Source: Microbacterium sp. MYb66
GTDB lineage: Bacteria > Actinomycetota > Actinomycetes > Actinomycetales > Microbacteriaceae
NCBI RefSeq assembly: GCF_002979435.1
Contig: NZ_PCOV01000003.1
Location: 310,001 to 374,000, forward strand
DNA length: 64,000 nucleotides
Reading direction: 5' to 3'
Shown: positions 15,780 to 24,467 of the stretch, piece by piece
Numbering within the stretch: the first letter of the stretch is position 1
How the letters are laid out: every line of letters starts with the position of its first letter
Notes under the pieces: generated by a model
Databases searched by the model: none
What the model saw: only the letters and a program-made list of their open reading frames with translations
Told to the model about the DNA's origin: nothing
Program-made: the position numbers and the translations under genes

Positions 15780-16892
15780 GTGCCGGAGTTCCCCTACAGC
15801 AGCCTGCGCCGCTGGCCCGACGTCGAGGCGGACAACCTCCAGGCGCATGACGTGACCGATCTGCTGCTCGTCGAACGGGCGCTCGCGCTCGACGTCCCCG
15901 GCTCCGAGACCGTCGTGGTCGGCGACGAATACGGCGCGATCACCCTGGCTCTGACGGATGCCGGGCGCCACGGCATCCGTGTGCATCAGGACCTCGCGAC
16001 CGGCCGCCGAGCCCTGCAGCGCAACGCCGAGGGGCTCGGGCTCGCGGGCTTCACCGCGCACGAGCTCGACCAGACGCTGCTCGCCGGCGCACGGCTGGTG
16101 CTGCTGCAGCTGCCGAAGTCGCTCGCCGAGCTCGAGGAGATCGCGGATGCCGTGGCCCGCTGGGCCGCGCCCGACGTGGTGCTCGTCGCCGGCGGCCGCG
16201 TGAAGCACATGACCCTCCGTCAGAACGAGGTGCTGGGGCGCAGTCTCACGCACGTGCAGGCGCAGCGGGCGGAGCGGAAGTCGCGGTTGATCGTGGCCAC
16301 CGAGCCGCGGCCCGTTCCCATCGACCCGCCGTTCCCGGTGATCGCGCAGCAGGATGGTCTGACCCTGGTCGCCCATGGCGGTGCGTTCGCGGGGGCACGC
16401 CTCGACATCGGCACCCGGGTGCTGCTGGACGTGCTCGGTCGGGACCGCCCCGCGGCGCCCCACGTTCTCGACCTCGGCTGCGGCACCGGCGCGCTCGCCG
16501 TCTCGTACGCGCTCGCGCACCCCGAATCCCGTGTGACCGCGACCGATCGTTCGGCGGCGGCCGTGGCATCCGCCCGGGCGACGGCCGCCGCGAACGGGGT
16601 CGCCGACCGCGTCACCGTGACCCACGACGATGCCGCCTCCGAGATCCCCGACGCGAGCGTCGACATCGTGCTGCTGAACCCGCCGTTCCACCTCGGTGCG
16701 AGCGTCCACACGGGTGCGGCGACCCGTCTTTTCGAGGCCGCGGCGCGCGTGCTGCGCCCGGGTGGCGAGCTCTTCACGGTGTACAACTCCTCGCTCGGAT
16801 ACCGCCCCGAACTCACCCGCCTGATCGGGGTCACGGAGCAGCTGCAGCGCACCCCGAAGTTCACCGTGACGCGCAGCATCCGGGAGCTCTGA
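15780..16892 (+). CDS. RsmC/RlmG-like class I SAM-dependent methyltransferase
   Basis: A 370-residue, two-domain protein. The C-terminal half is a Rossmann methyltransferase: motif I VLDLGCGTGALAV, acidic loop VTATDRSAAAV, and the catalytic NPPFH motif (LLNPPFHLGA) typical of rRNA guanine-N2 methyltransferases RsmC and RlmG. The N-terminal half (LLVERALALDVPG, VVVGDEYGAITLAL) looks like a degenerate copy of the same fold, as in RsmC. Likely target is a guanine in 16S or 23S rRNA; which one cannot be told. The frame is open far upstream, but that part is antisense to the ABC genes; GTG 15780 is set by the -10 box. Confidence 0.88.
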   Translation: MPEFPYSSLRRWPDVEADNLQAHDVTDLLLVERALALDVPGSETVVVGDEYGAITLALTDAGRHGIRVHQDLATGRRALQRNAEGLGLAGFTAHELDQTLLAGARLVLLQLPKSLAELEEIADAVARWAAPDVVLVAGGRVKHMTLRQNEVLGRSLTHVQAQRAERKSRLIVATEPRPVPIDPPFPVIAQQDGLTLVAHGGAFAGARLDIGTRVLLDVLGRDRPAAPHVLDLGCGTGALAVSYALAHPESRVTATDRSAAAVASARATAAANGVADRVTVTHDDAASEIPDASVDIVLLNPPFHLGASVHTGAATRLFEAAARVLRPGGELFTVYNSSLGYRPELTRLIGVTEQLQRTPKFTVTRSIREL

Positions 16893-17195
16893 GCGCGCGA
16901 TTCCCGCCCTCCGGGGCGTCGACGAAGAGATTGTTGAATACCCGTGCAATCCCCCGGTCAGCCGTGGAAAACCACGCGCGTCCGAAGCCCAGGATTTGCC
17001 CCTGATCGGCCATTTCGTTACGTTGGAACGTGGGCCTGACGGCCCGAAGACCAGTCCGCGACCACGTCCTTCTTTCGATGAGCTGTGCTGCGAAGAGGCG
17101 TGGACGTACGGTCGATGCTCTATCGCGGCGGATCCGAAATCCGCCGTCCGTGCCGCCACAGCGATCATGTCGAACGGCCCCGAGAGCCTCACCCG

Positions 17196-17245
17196 GGCGT
17201 AACCGAAGCAGGCTCAGCCACCCGAAGGCGAGCCGCGGGGGAAAC
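17196..17245 (+). other. Leader segment resembling the 5' half of a ydaO (c-di-AMP) riboswitch
   Basis: Immediately before the ProV start lies a GCGTAACC stretch, a hairpin with GGCTC/GAGCC arms (17211-17215 and 17230-17234), then GCGGGGGA (17235-17242). This order (UAAC, hairpin, GCGGGGGA) is that of the 5' strand of the ydaO-yuaA riboswitch. The conserved later parts (GGGUGAAUC and the closing P1 strand) are not found, so it is either a truncated remnant or chance; GGGGGA also serves as the ribosome binding site. The rest of 16893-17195 holds nothing I can name. Confidence 0.3.
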
Positions 17246-18550
17246 GTGTCCGAAATCGCTCTCGAAGCGCGCCATCTTTACAAGGTTTTCGGTAAGAATC
17301 CGAACACCGCCGTCCGTCGATTGAAAGCCGGTGAGAGCCGTGCCGCCGTCGCGGATGCCGGTACCGCAGCGGTCATCGACGCCAGCTTCGCCGTGAACCG
17401 CGGTGAGATCTTCGTCATCATGGGGCTGTCCGGATCGGGCAAGTCCACCATCATCCGCATGCTCAACGGACTGCATGAGATCACCGACGGCACCGTCACC
17501 GTGAACGGCGACCCGATCACCGGAATCCCCGCCGCACGACTGCGCGAGATCCGCCGCGACCGCATCTCGATGGTCTTCCAGCACTTCGCCCTGCTGCCGC
17601 ACCGCACAGTCGCCGCGAACGTGGCGTACCCGCTCGAGCTCAAGGGCGTCGCCAAGGCCGAGCGCCTGGCCAAGGCCGAGGAGATCCTGTCGCTGGTCGG
17701 GCTCGAGGGGCAGGGCGAGAAGCTCCCCTCCGAGCTCTCCGGGGGCATGCAGCAGCGCGTGGGCATCGCCCGTGCCCTCGCCGCCGACAGCGACATCCTG
17801 CTCATGGACGAGGCCTTCAGTGCACTCGACCCGCTCATCCGGCGCGAGATGCAGGAGCAGCTGCTCGAGCTGCAGCAGAAGCTGAAGAAGACGATCGTGT
17901 TCATCACGCACGACCTCAACGAGGCCATGTTCCTCGGCGACCGGATCGCCGTCATGCGCGACGGCCGCATCGTGCAGATCGGCACGCCGGAGGACATCCT
18001 GATGGACCCGGCCAACGACTACGTCGAGCAGTTCGTGCAGGACGTCGACCGCGCCCGTGTGCTCACGGCCGCGAATGTGATGGAGCGTCCGCGCCCCGTC
18101 GTCCCCGACACCGCCGGCCCGCGGACGGCGCTGCGCCAGATGCGCGACGCCTACATGTCGGCCACCTACGTCACCGGCCGCGACCGCAAGCTGCGGGGCA
18201 TCGTGACCGATCGCGACGCCGTGAAGCTCGTCCGCAAGGGCATCGCCACACTCGAGTCGGTGCTCAAGCCGGTGCCGCAGAGCGTCCACGAGGACGAGGT
18301 CCTCATGAACCTCTTCGTCCCGGCGGTCGAATCGCCGCTGCCGCTGGCCGTCACGGATGCCGAGGGGCGTCTGGCCGGGGTGATCCCCCGCGTCACGCTG
18401 CTCGCCGCGCTCGGCCCGGGACCGGGGGCGACCGGTGAGCTGACGCTGCCTCTCGTGCCGATGCCGCAGGCGGAGATCGACGCCGTGCTGGACGACGGAT
18501 GGACGGCCGATCCGATTCCGACGGCCTCGACCACGGAGGAGGTGCGCTGA
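17246..18550 (+). CDS. proV: Glycine betaine/proline ABC transporter ATP-binding protein
   Basis: A 434-residue ProV/OpuA-type ATPase. Q-loop, Walker A GLSGSGKST, signature LSGGMQQRVG and Walker B ILLMDEAFSALDP are present. The about 30-residue insert before Walker A (RRLKAGESRAAVADAGTAAV) and the C-terminal tandem CBS domains (about 290-410) are typical of ProV; CBS domains in this family sense ionic strength or c-di-AMP. The GTG start at 17246 has GGGGGA five bases upstream. It overlaps proW by TGATG. Role: uptake of compatible solutes under osmotic stress. Confidence 0.95.
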   Translation: MSEIALEARHLYKVFGKNPNTAVRRLKAGESRAAVADAGTAAVIDASFAVNRGEIFVIMGLSGSGKSTIIRMLNGLHEITDGTVTVNGDPITGIPAARLREIRRDRISMVFQHFALLPHRTVAANVAYPLELKGVAKAERLAKAEEILSLVGLEGQGEKLPSELSGGMQQRVGIARALAADSDILLMDEAFSALDPLIRREMQEQLLELQQKLKKTIVFITHDLNEAMFLGDRIAVMRDGRIVQIGTPEDILMDPANDYVEQFVQDVDRARVLTAANVMERPRPVVPDTAGPRTALRQMRDAYMSATYVTGRDRKLRGIVTDRDAVKLVRKGIATLESVLKPVPQSVHEDEVLMNLFVPAVESPLPLAVTDAEGRLAGVIPRVTLLAALGPGPGATGELTLPLVPMPQAEIDAVLDDGWTADPIPTASTTEEVR

Positions 18551-19506
18551 TGGACGGCTTCCGCATCCCCGTGGGGACCTGGATCGAATCCGGCGTCGAC
18601 TGGATCAAGGACAACCTCGACGGTCTGCTCGACGTGATCTCGTTCGTCATGAGCTTCCTCGTCGACGGGCTCACGAGCATCCTGCTGACCCCTCACTTCG
18701 CGGTCATCATCGTGATCGCCGCACTCATCGCCTGGGTCGTGCGCTCGTGGCAGCTCGCCATCGGCACGATCGTGTCGTTCGGGCTGATCGTCGGGATGAA
18801 CCTCTGGGTGCCCGCCATGCAGACCCTCGCACTCGTGCTCGTGGCCGCTGTGATCGCCGTGCTGATCGCGGTGCCGCTCGGCATCTGGTCGGCGCGCAAC
18901 GCCACCGTGCGGGCCGTGCTCAAGCCCGTGCTCGACTTCATGCAGACCATGCCGGCGTTCGTCTACCTGATCCCGGCGATCGTGTTCTTCGGCATCGGCG
19001 TGGTCCCCGGCCTCGTCGCCACCGTGATCTTCGCGCTGCCTCCGGGCGTGCGACTGACCGAGCTCGGCATCCGGGGCGTCGACTCCGAGACCGTCGAGGC
19101 AGGACACGCGTTCGGCGCCAAGCCGGGACAGATCCTGCGCGGCATCCAGCTCCCGCTCGCGATGCCGACCATCATGGCCGGCGTCAACCAGGTCATCATG
19201 CTCGCCCTGTCGATGGCGGTCATCGCCGGAATGGCGGGTGCGGACGGCCTCGGGAAGATGGTGGTCGAGGCGATCTCGACGATCAACATCCCCAAGGGCG
19301 TCGAGGCCGGCCTGGGCGTCGTGCTCATCGCGGTCTTCCTCGATCGCGTGACCGCCGCACTGGGCGCCCCCGGCGAGAACCGCTCGTCGCTGCTCGGGAT
19401 GATCGAGCGTCGTCGTGCGCCGCACGGTGGCGGAACAGCATCCGTCCCCGCCGCGCAGGTCTCCGCGAAGCAGGATGCCGCCGACGAGGCGGAGCTCGTG
19501 CACTGA
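18550..19506 (+). CDS. proW: Glycine betaine/proline ABC transporter permease
   Basis: A 318-residue permease with about seven hydrophobic helices (PHFAVIIVIAALIAWVV, LALVLVAAVIAVLIAVPLG, FVYLIPAIVFFGIGVVPG). The EAA-loop EAGHAFGAKPGQILRGIQLP, which docks on ProV, is at about 195-215. Usual length and order for ProW; the start at 18550 overlaps the proV stop. The C-terminal tail after the last helix is polar and variable. Confidence 0.95.
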   Translation: MDGFRIPVGTWIESGVDWIKDNLDGLLDVISFVMSFLVDGLTSILLTPHFAVIIVIAALIAWVVRSWQLAIGTIVSFGLIVGMNLWVPAMQTLALVLVAAVIAVLIAVPLGIWSARNATVRAVLKPVLDFMQTMPAFVYLIPAIVFFGIGVVPGLVATVIFALPPGVRLTELGIRGVDSETVEAGHAFGAKPGQILRGIQLPLAMPTIMAGVNQVIMLALSMAVIAGMAGADGLGKMVVEAISTINIPKGVEAGLGVVLIAVFLDRVTAALGAPGENRSSLLGMIERRRAPHGGGTASVPAAQVSAKQDAADEAELVH

Positions 19507-19559
19507 AGTCTTCACCCCTACGGAACAACACCCATACGGAACGCAAGAGAGAGAATCAC

Positions 19560-20468
19560 ATGAAGAAGAAGATCCTGGCAATCACCGCAGTCGGCATCGC
19601 CGCATCCCTCACCCTCGCCGGATGCAGCGGCGACGGCGCCGGCGGCACCAGCAGCGGCGGTGGCGACGCCGAGGACAAGGGCACGATCACCCTCGGCTTC
19701 CTGCCCTCGTGGACCGACGGCCTGAGCACCGCGTACCTGCTGCAGGACCAGCTCGAGAAGATCGGCTACACGGTCGAGATGAAGACGCTCACCGAGGCCG
19801 GCCCGCTGTACACCGGTCTCGCGCAGGGCGACGTCGACATGTACCCGTCGGCCTGGCCCGAGCTCACGCACGCCGAGTACATGGAGACGTACGGCGACGA
19901 CATCGAAGACCTCGGCAAGTACTACGAGAACGCCAAGCTCACCCTCGCGGTGCCGGAGTACTCCGAACTGACCTCGATCGAGGACCTCGCGGGCAAGGGC
20001 GCCGACTTCGACGGCAAGATCTACGGCATCGAGCCGGGCGCCGGTCTGACCGCGCAGGCTCAGAAGATGCTCCCCGAGTACGGACTCGACAGCGAGTACG
20101 AGCTCGTCACCTCGTCGACCGCCGCGATGCTCACCGAGCTGAAGACCGCGACCGACAAGCAGGAGGACATCGTCGTCACGCTGTGGCGTCCGTTCTGGGC
20201 CAACGACGCCTTCCCCGTCAAGGACCTCGAAGACCCCAAGGGCGCAATGGGCAAGGCCGAGGGCCTGCACTTCCTGGGCACCAAGGGCTTCGCCGAGGAG
20301 TTCCCCGAGGCCGCTGAGCTGATCGAGAAGATCAAGCTCGACGACGAGCAGTACGGTGCGCTCGAAGACCTCGTGGTCAACGAGTACGGCGAGGGCAAGG
20401 AAGCGGATGCCGTCGACGAGTGGCTGAAGCAGTACGGCGACCAGTTCGACTGGGTCGTCACCAGCTGA
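19560..20468 (+). CDS. proX: Glycine betaine ABC transporter substrate-binding lipoprotein
   Basis: A 302-residue protein with an N-terminal lipoprotein signal (KKKILAITAVGIAASLTLAGC, lipobox LAGC with Cys22) and a Gly/Ser linker. The mature part is an OpuAC-type binding domain (TITLGFLPSWTDGLSTAYLL, DVDMYPSAWPELTH, LTSIEDLAG, WRPFWANDAFPVKDLEDPKG). Aromatic residues able to cage the trimethylammonium group are frequent. It lies 53 bp after proW and is followed by a strong terminator, closing the proVWX operon. Confidence 0.95.
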   Translation: MKKKILAITAVGIAASLTLAGCSGDGAGGTSSGGGDAEDKGTITLGFLPSWTDGLSTAYLLQDQLEKIGYTVEMKTLTEAGPLYTGLAQGDVDMYPSAWPELTHAEYMETYGDDIEDLGKYYENAKLTLAVPEYSELTSIEDLAGKGADFDGKIYGIEPGAGLTAQAQKMLPEYGLDSEYELVTSSTAAMLTELKTATDKQEDIVVTLWRPFWANDAFPVKDLEDPKGAMGKAEGLHFLGTKGFAEEFPEAAELIEKIKLDDEQYGALEDLVVNEYGEGKEADAVDEWLKQYGDQFDWVVTS

Positions 20469-20482
20469 CCTGATCTTCCTCC

Positions 20483-20522
20483 AAGAAGGAGGGTCTCCCC
20501 CGAGGGGGAGACCCTCCTTCTT
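20483..20522 (+). terminator. Strong terminator of the betaine operon
   Basis: A perfect 19-bp inverted repeat (arms 20483-20501 and 20504-20522) starting 15 bases after the proX stop; core GGAGGGTCTCCC. Pyrimidine-rich sequence follows. Confidence 0.9.
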
Positions 20523-20608
20523 CGTCTCTGCCCCCTTTTGCTCCGTCGGCGAAAGTGCGACCATGACCACTCGCGGACCCGACAGGGCCAGGAATGGAGA
20601 GGGAACCG

Positions 20609-21586
20609 ATGTGCACAGGGCTGAGCTTCACCACCGCTGACCACTACTTCGGAAGGAATCTCGATCTGGAGTTCTCGTACAACGAGACGGTCACCATCAC
20701 GCCGAGGAACTTCTCGTTCTCGTTCCGACGGCTTCCCGCATTCACGACCCACCACGCGATCATCGGCATCGCCACGATCTCGGACGGTTACCCGTTGTAC
20801 TACGACGCGGTCAATGAGAGGGGCCTCGGCATGGCCGGGCTCAACTTTCCCGACAACGCCTACTACCCGCCGGAGGACCCCGCCGCGACCAACGTCACGC
20901 CGTTCGAGTTCATCCCCTGGGTTCTGGGTCAGTTCGAGTCCGTGGCGCAGGTGAGAGCGGCGCTGGAGACCGTGAACCTCGTCGACATCTCCTTCAGTGC
21001 GGAGTTCCCCCTGTCGCCGCTGCACTGGATCATCTCGGACGGATCGGCGTCGATCACGGTGGAGAGCGTGCGGGAAGGCCTGAAGGTGTATGACAACCCC
21101 TGGGGTGTTCTCACCAACAATCCCACGTTCGACATCCAGGCCTTCCGGTTGAACGACTACATGCATCTCTCGAACCGGCAACCGCAGAACACCTTCGCCC
21201 CTGACGTGCCTCTCGACACCTACAGCCGGGGCATGGGCGGGATGGGTCTCCCCGGAGATCTGTCGTCGTCGTCACGATTCGTCAAGGCAGTGTTCACACG
21301 CATGAACTCGGTCTCGGGCAGTTCCGAGTCGGAGTCGATCAGCCAGTTCTTCCAGATCCTCGGATCCGTCGCCCAGCAGCGCGGATGCGTGCGCGTGGGC
21401 GATGAGGAGAAGTACGAGATCACCATCTACTCGTCGTGCTGCAACACCGACAAGGGGATCTACTACTACACGACCTACGAGAACAGCCAGATCACCGGGG
21501 TCGACATGCACCGGGAGAACCTCGATGGGTCCGAGCTCGCCGCCTACCCCCTCATCGAGGGGCAGCAGATCCGCATGCAGAACTGA
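20609..21586 (+). CDS. Choloylglycine hydrolase / penicillin V acylase family (Ntn amidase)
   Basis: A 325-residue Ntn-hydrolase of the usual length for bile salt hydrolases. The start MCTGLSF at 20609 (GGAGAGGG five bases upstream) puts the nucleophile Cys at position 2, exposed after Met removal. Other family residues are visible: Arg in FGRNLDLEFS, Asn in GVLTNNPTFD and Arg in SSSSRFVKAV, with YYTTYEN near the C-terminus. Such enzymes hydrolyse linear amide bonds: conjugated bile salts, penicillin V or acyl-homoserine lactones. No signal peptide is present. It follows the betaine operon terminator and is monocistronic. Substrate cannot be decided from sequence. Confidence 0.9.
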   Translation: MCTGLSFTTADHYFGRNLDLEFSYNETVTITPRNFSFSFRRLPAFTTHHAIIGIATISDGYPLYYDAVNERGLGMAGLNFPDNAYYPPEDPAATNVTPFEFIPWVLGQFESVAQVRAALETVNLVDISFSAEFPLSPLHWIISDGSASITVESVREGLKVYDNPWGVLTNNPTFDIQAFRLNDYMHLSNRQPQNTFAPDVPLDTYSRGMGGMGLPGDLSSSSRFVKAVFTRMNSVSGSSESESISQFFQILGSVAQQRGCVRVGDEEKYEITIYSSCCNTDKGIYYYTTYENSQITGVDMHRENLDGSELAAYPLIEGQQIRMQN

Positions 21587-21620
21587 TCGGACCGCATTTC
21601 CGCCGTGTCACCGGACGCGA

Positions 21621-22907
21621 TCAGAGCGGCAGCACGAGCGAGGCGATGAGCCCACCGCCCTTGCGCGCCCGCAGGCGCAGTTCGCCCTCGTGGGTCTTCG
21701 CGACGCTCTGCACGATCGCGAGCCCCAGTCCGGTGCCGTCGGGTCCGGTGGACGTCCGGCTCGCATCTCCGCGGTAGAAGGGCTCGGCGAGCAGCGCCAC
21801 GGTCGCGGGGGTGAGGGGGGTCCCGGTGTTCTCGACCTCGATGACGGCGCGACCGCGCTCGCGTCGGCAGCGCACCCAGAGCTCCCCGCCGGGCGCATTG
21901 TGGCGGATGCCGTTCTCGAGGAGGTTCCGTACGGCTCTCGCCAACAGGACCGTGTTCCCCTCGACCGTGAGGTCACGGAGGTCCGAGTGCACCACGATCT
22001 CCTCGGAGTCCAGATCATCGATCTCGGCCTCGATCAGCGTGCTGACCTCGACCGGCTCGACCTGCTCGAGGCCGGCGCGCGATCGTGCGAGGGCGAGCAG
22101 CGCCGTGATGAGTCGTTCGCTCTGCTCGGTGGCCCGCAGTGCGCGCTGCATGTTCGGCTGCAGTTCCGCCGGTACCGTCCCCTGTTCGAGCGGGATCTCG
22201 AGCGCCGTGCGAGTGGTGGTGAGCGGGGTGCGCAGCTCATGCGAGGCGTTCGCGACGAATCTGTCCTGCGCGGTGAAGGCCGACTGCAGCCGGTCGAGCA
22301 TGTCGTCGATCGTGTCGCCCAGCTCTTTGATCTCGTCGTCCGGACCGGGCAGGTCCAGCCGTCGCCCGAGGTCGTGCTCGGAGATGTCGCGCGCGGTCGC
22401 GGTGACCTCTCCGATGCGGCCGAGCGATCGACGCGCGAGCCAGAACGCGATGGCGGCCGCGACCCCGGTGAACCCGACGAGCACCACCACCGACCACAGC
22501 AGCAGCCCGCCGCCGACCTCGTCCGCGAGGAACGTGGACTGCTGCAGCACGGCGCCCTCCACCGCCTGCAGCGAGAGCGTCTGCATCGGAGCGGCCAGCT
22601 GGAAGTCGACGACGTCGGCGGTCTCGGCGAAGTAGCCGCATCCCGTGCTCGTGGTGCTGTACAGCAGGCCGCTGCTGTCGGTGAACGGCGCCGCGCCGCT
22701 CAGGTCGGCGCCGTCGGTGACGCTCGTCCCGTCCGTGAGGGGAGAGACCGAGGTCATCGGCACGCAGCTCGCCGCCGTGGTGCTGATGGCCGAGGCGAAC
22801 AGCTGCTGCACGACCAGATACTGCACCGTGAGCAGGGCCGCACCGGCGGCGATGAACACTCCGGCGATGACGATCACCAGCCGGGTGCGGAAGCTCATGC
22901 GTCTCAT
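21621..22907 (-). CDS. Sensor histidine kinase
   Basis: A 428-residue kinase. Transmembrane helix 1 (about 9-29, LVIVIAGVFIAAGAALL), an extracellular sensor of about 115 residues with two Cys (SCVPMTS and TGCGYFAE), helix 2 (about 155-175, LLLWSVVVLVGFTGVAAAI), HAMP domain, H-box ASHELRTPL, N-box LLENGIRHN, and G-boxes DGTGLGLAI. Its ATG overlaps the stop of the response regulator (ATGA), so both are one operon. It is divergent from the lipoprotein/ABC module at 23.7-27.4 kb, which it most likely controls. The two extracellular Cys may form a disulfide. Confidence 0.95.
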   Translation of the reverse strand: MRRMSFRTRLVIVIAGVFIAAGAALLTVQYLVVQQLFASAISTTAASCVPMTSVSPLTDGTSVTDGADLSGAAPFTDSSGLLYSTTSTGCGYFAETADVVDFQLAAPMQTLSLQAVEGAVLQQSTFLADEVGGGLLLWSVVVLVGFTGVAAAIAFWLARRSLGRIGEVTATARDISEHDLGRRLDLPGPDDEIKELGDTIDDMLDRLQSAFTAQDRFVANASHELRTPLTTTRTALEIPLEQGTVPAELQPNMQRALRATEQSERLITALLALARSRAGLEQVEPVEVSTLIEAEIDDLDSEEIVVHSDLRDLTVEGNTVLLARAVRNLLENGIRHNAPGGELWVRCRRERGRAVIEVENTGTPLTPATVALLAEPFYRGDASRTSTGPDGTGLGLAIVQSVAKTHEGELRLRARKGGGLIASLVLPL

Positions 22908-23569
22908 GTCGTCCCCACTCGATAGCCGTGGCCGGCCGCGGACTGGATGACCGCGGGAGCCCCGAGTTTTCGGCGCAGCGTGTGCACCACGATCTTGACG
23001 ACCCCGCGGGTGCGTTCGTGCGGCTCGTCCCACACCTCGTCGAGCAGGTCGTCGGCGCTGACGTAGCCGCCTTCCGCGGCCAGCAGCGTCTCGAGGACTC
23101 CGAACTCCTTGAGCGTGAGCCGAACCGGGGTGCCGTCGCGTTCCACGATGCGCCGCACGATGTCGAGGCGGACGCCCGCGAACTCCAGGACCGCGTGGGG
23201 GCGCGTCGACTGCGCTCGGCGGCCGAGGGCGCGGAGTCGAGCGAGCAGCTCGACGTACGCGAACGGCTTGGCGAGGTAGTCGTCGGCGCCGAGGTCGAGG
23301 CCCTCGACCCGGTCGTTCAGGGTTCCCGCTGCCGTGAGCATGAGGATGCGCGCCGGGTACTCCTGCGCGACAAGAGTGCGGCACACTGCGTCGCCGCTCA
23401 GGACGGGCAGATCGCGGTCGAGCACGATCACGTCCACATCGGTCGACGCCGCCGCTGTCAGAGCGCTTGCACCGTCGCGCGCGACGTCGACGTGGTAGCC
23501 CTCGCGACGCAGGCCGTCGGCCAGCGTGTCGGCCAGGTCGACCTCGTCTTCCACCAGCAGCAGTCTCAT
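22904..23569 (-). CDS. OmpR-family response regulator
   Basis: A 221-residue regulator. Receiver domain (1-115) with the acidic pair at residues 8-9, phospho-acceptor Asp51 (VIVLDRDLP), LTAAG and KPF with the conserved Lys. C-terminal winged helix of the OmpR/PhoB type (RLTLKEFGVLETLLAAEGGY, then VVKIVVHTLRRKLG and GHGYRVG). The start at 23569 is preceded by GGGAGGTG. It is co-transcribed with the kinase and divergent from the lipoprotein gene at 23706; the 136-bp gap should contain both promoters. Confidence 0.95.
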   Translation of the reverse strand: MRLLLVEDEVDLADTLADGLRREGYHVDVARDGASALTAAASTDVDVIVLDRDLPVLSGDAVCRTLVAQEYPARILMLTAAGTLNDRVEGLDLGADDYLAKPFAYVELLARLRALGRRAQSTRPHAVLEFAGVRLDIVRRIVERDGTPVRLTLKEFGVLETLLAAEGGYVSADDLLDEVWDEPHERTRGVVKIVVHTLRRKLGAPAVIQSAAGHGYRVGTT

Positions 23570-23705
23570 GGCACCTCCCGTCTCCGAGGGTGCGCTCTGC
23601 GCGGTTAGTTTCCGGTTAGGCGCCGTCATACCCAAAGCAAACCAGGGCATCCGTAGAACTGACTGCACGTCGCGGACGAGCTGCGACCCCGAGAAAGGGA
23701 ATGTC

Positions 23706-24467
23706 ATGTTCGACTCGAAAACACGCCGCTCGTTGGCGGTGGTGCCCGCTGTCGTGGCACTCTTCGCGCTCGCCGCCTGTGCCGGCCCCACGGGCGACGA
23801 CAAGGCGAAGGACGGCGCGAACGACAAGGCCGCAGCCCGGTTCGTGACCTGTCTGACCGAGGAGGGGCAGACGGCGAAGATCGTCGAGGGGGGCCAGGTC
23901 GGCCTGCTGATGCCGGATGCGCCGACCGAGGGCTCGGTGGGCACGCTGACCGACAGCACCACAGCGCTCGGCGCCGGCGAGGGCGAGGAGACGGCGATGA
24001 CGATGGTGTTCTCGGACGAGGACGGCACGTGGCTCGCCTCGACCGCCGCGTCCGGCTATCCCGAGGAGGGCGGCCAGCGCGCGGCCTGGGAGAAGTGCGA
24101 GGAGGAGGTTCCCGAGTTCACGCAGCCCGAGCCCGACATCTCGGGAGAAGGTGCGCAGACGCAGATGTTCTCGCCGGAAGAGTTCATGGAGGCGGGGCTC
24201 GCCTTCGCCTCGTGTGCCAGGGAGAACGGATTCACGGACTTCGCCGACCCCGACGCCGACGGAATGCTCGAGCTCCCCGTCGGCATCACGGAGGACGAGG
24301 CGCGAACGCTCCTCGACGCGTGCGCGGAGACCGCGGGGGACATGCCGCCCATGTTCTCGCCCGAGAGCACGGAATCCGCTGACTTCGACTGGTTCGCGCT
24401 GATGAGCGAGTACTTCGACGGGGCCTTCTCGGTCGCGACGGTCCTCCCCTCCGGGGGCGACGAATGA
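23706..24467 (+). CDS. Cysteine-containing lipoprotein of ABC module 1
   Basis: A 253-residue secreted lipoprotein (lipobox LAAC with Cys25 after an RR-type N-terminus). The mature part is very acidic and carries spaced Cys residues (FVTCLTEEG, EKCEEEV, FASCARENGFTDFADPDADG, LDACAET). The C-x2-(x)-G-(F/Y)-x-x-x-DP pattern is shared with the two lipoproteins at 41.2-42.3 kb. It overlaps the adaptor gene by ATGA. A role as substrate capture or sensor protein for the exporter is possible; no named family is recognised. Confidence 0.85.
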   Translation: MFDSKTRRSLAVVPAVVALFALAACAGPTGDDKAKDGANDKAAARFVTCLTEEGQTAKIVEGGQVGLLMPDAPTEGSVGTLTDSTTALGAGEGEETAMTMVFSDEDGTWLASTAASGYPEEGGQRAAWEKCEEEVPEFTQPEPDISGEGAQTQMFSPEEFMEAGLAFASCARENGFTDFADPDADGMLELPVGITEDEARTLLDACAETAGDMPPMFSPESTESADFDWFALMSEYFDGAFSVATVLPSGGDE

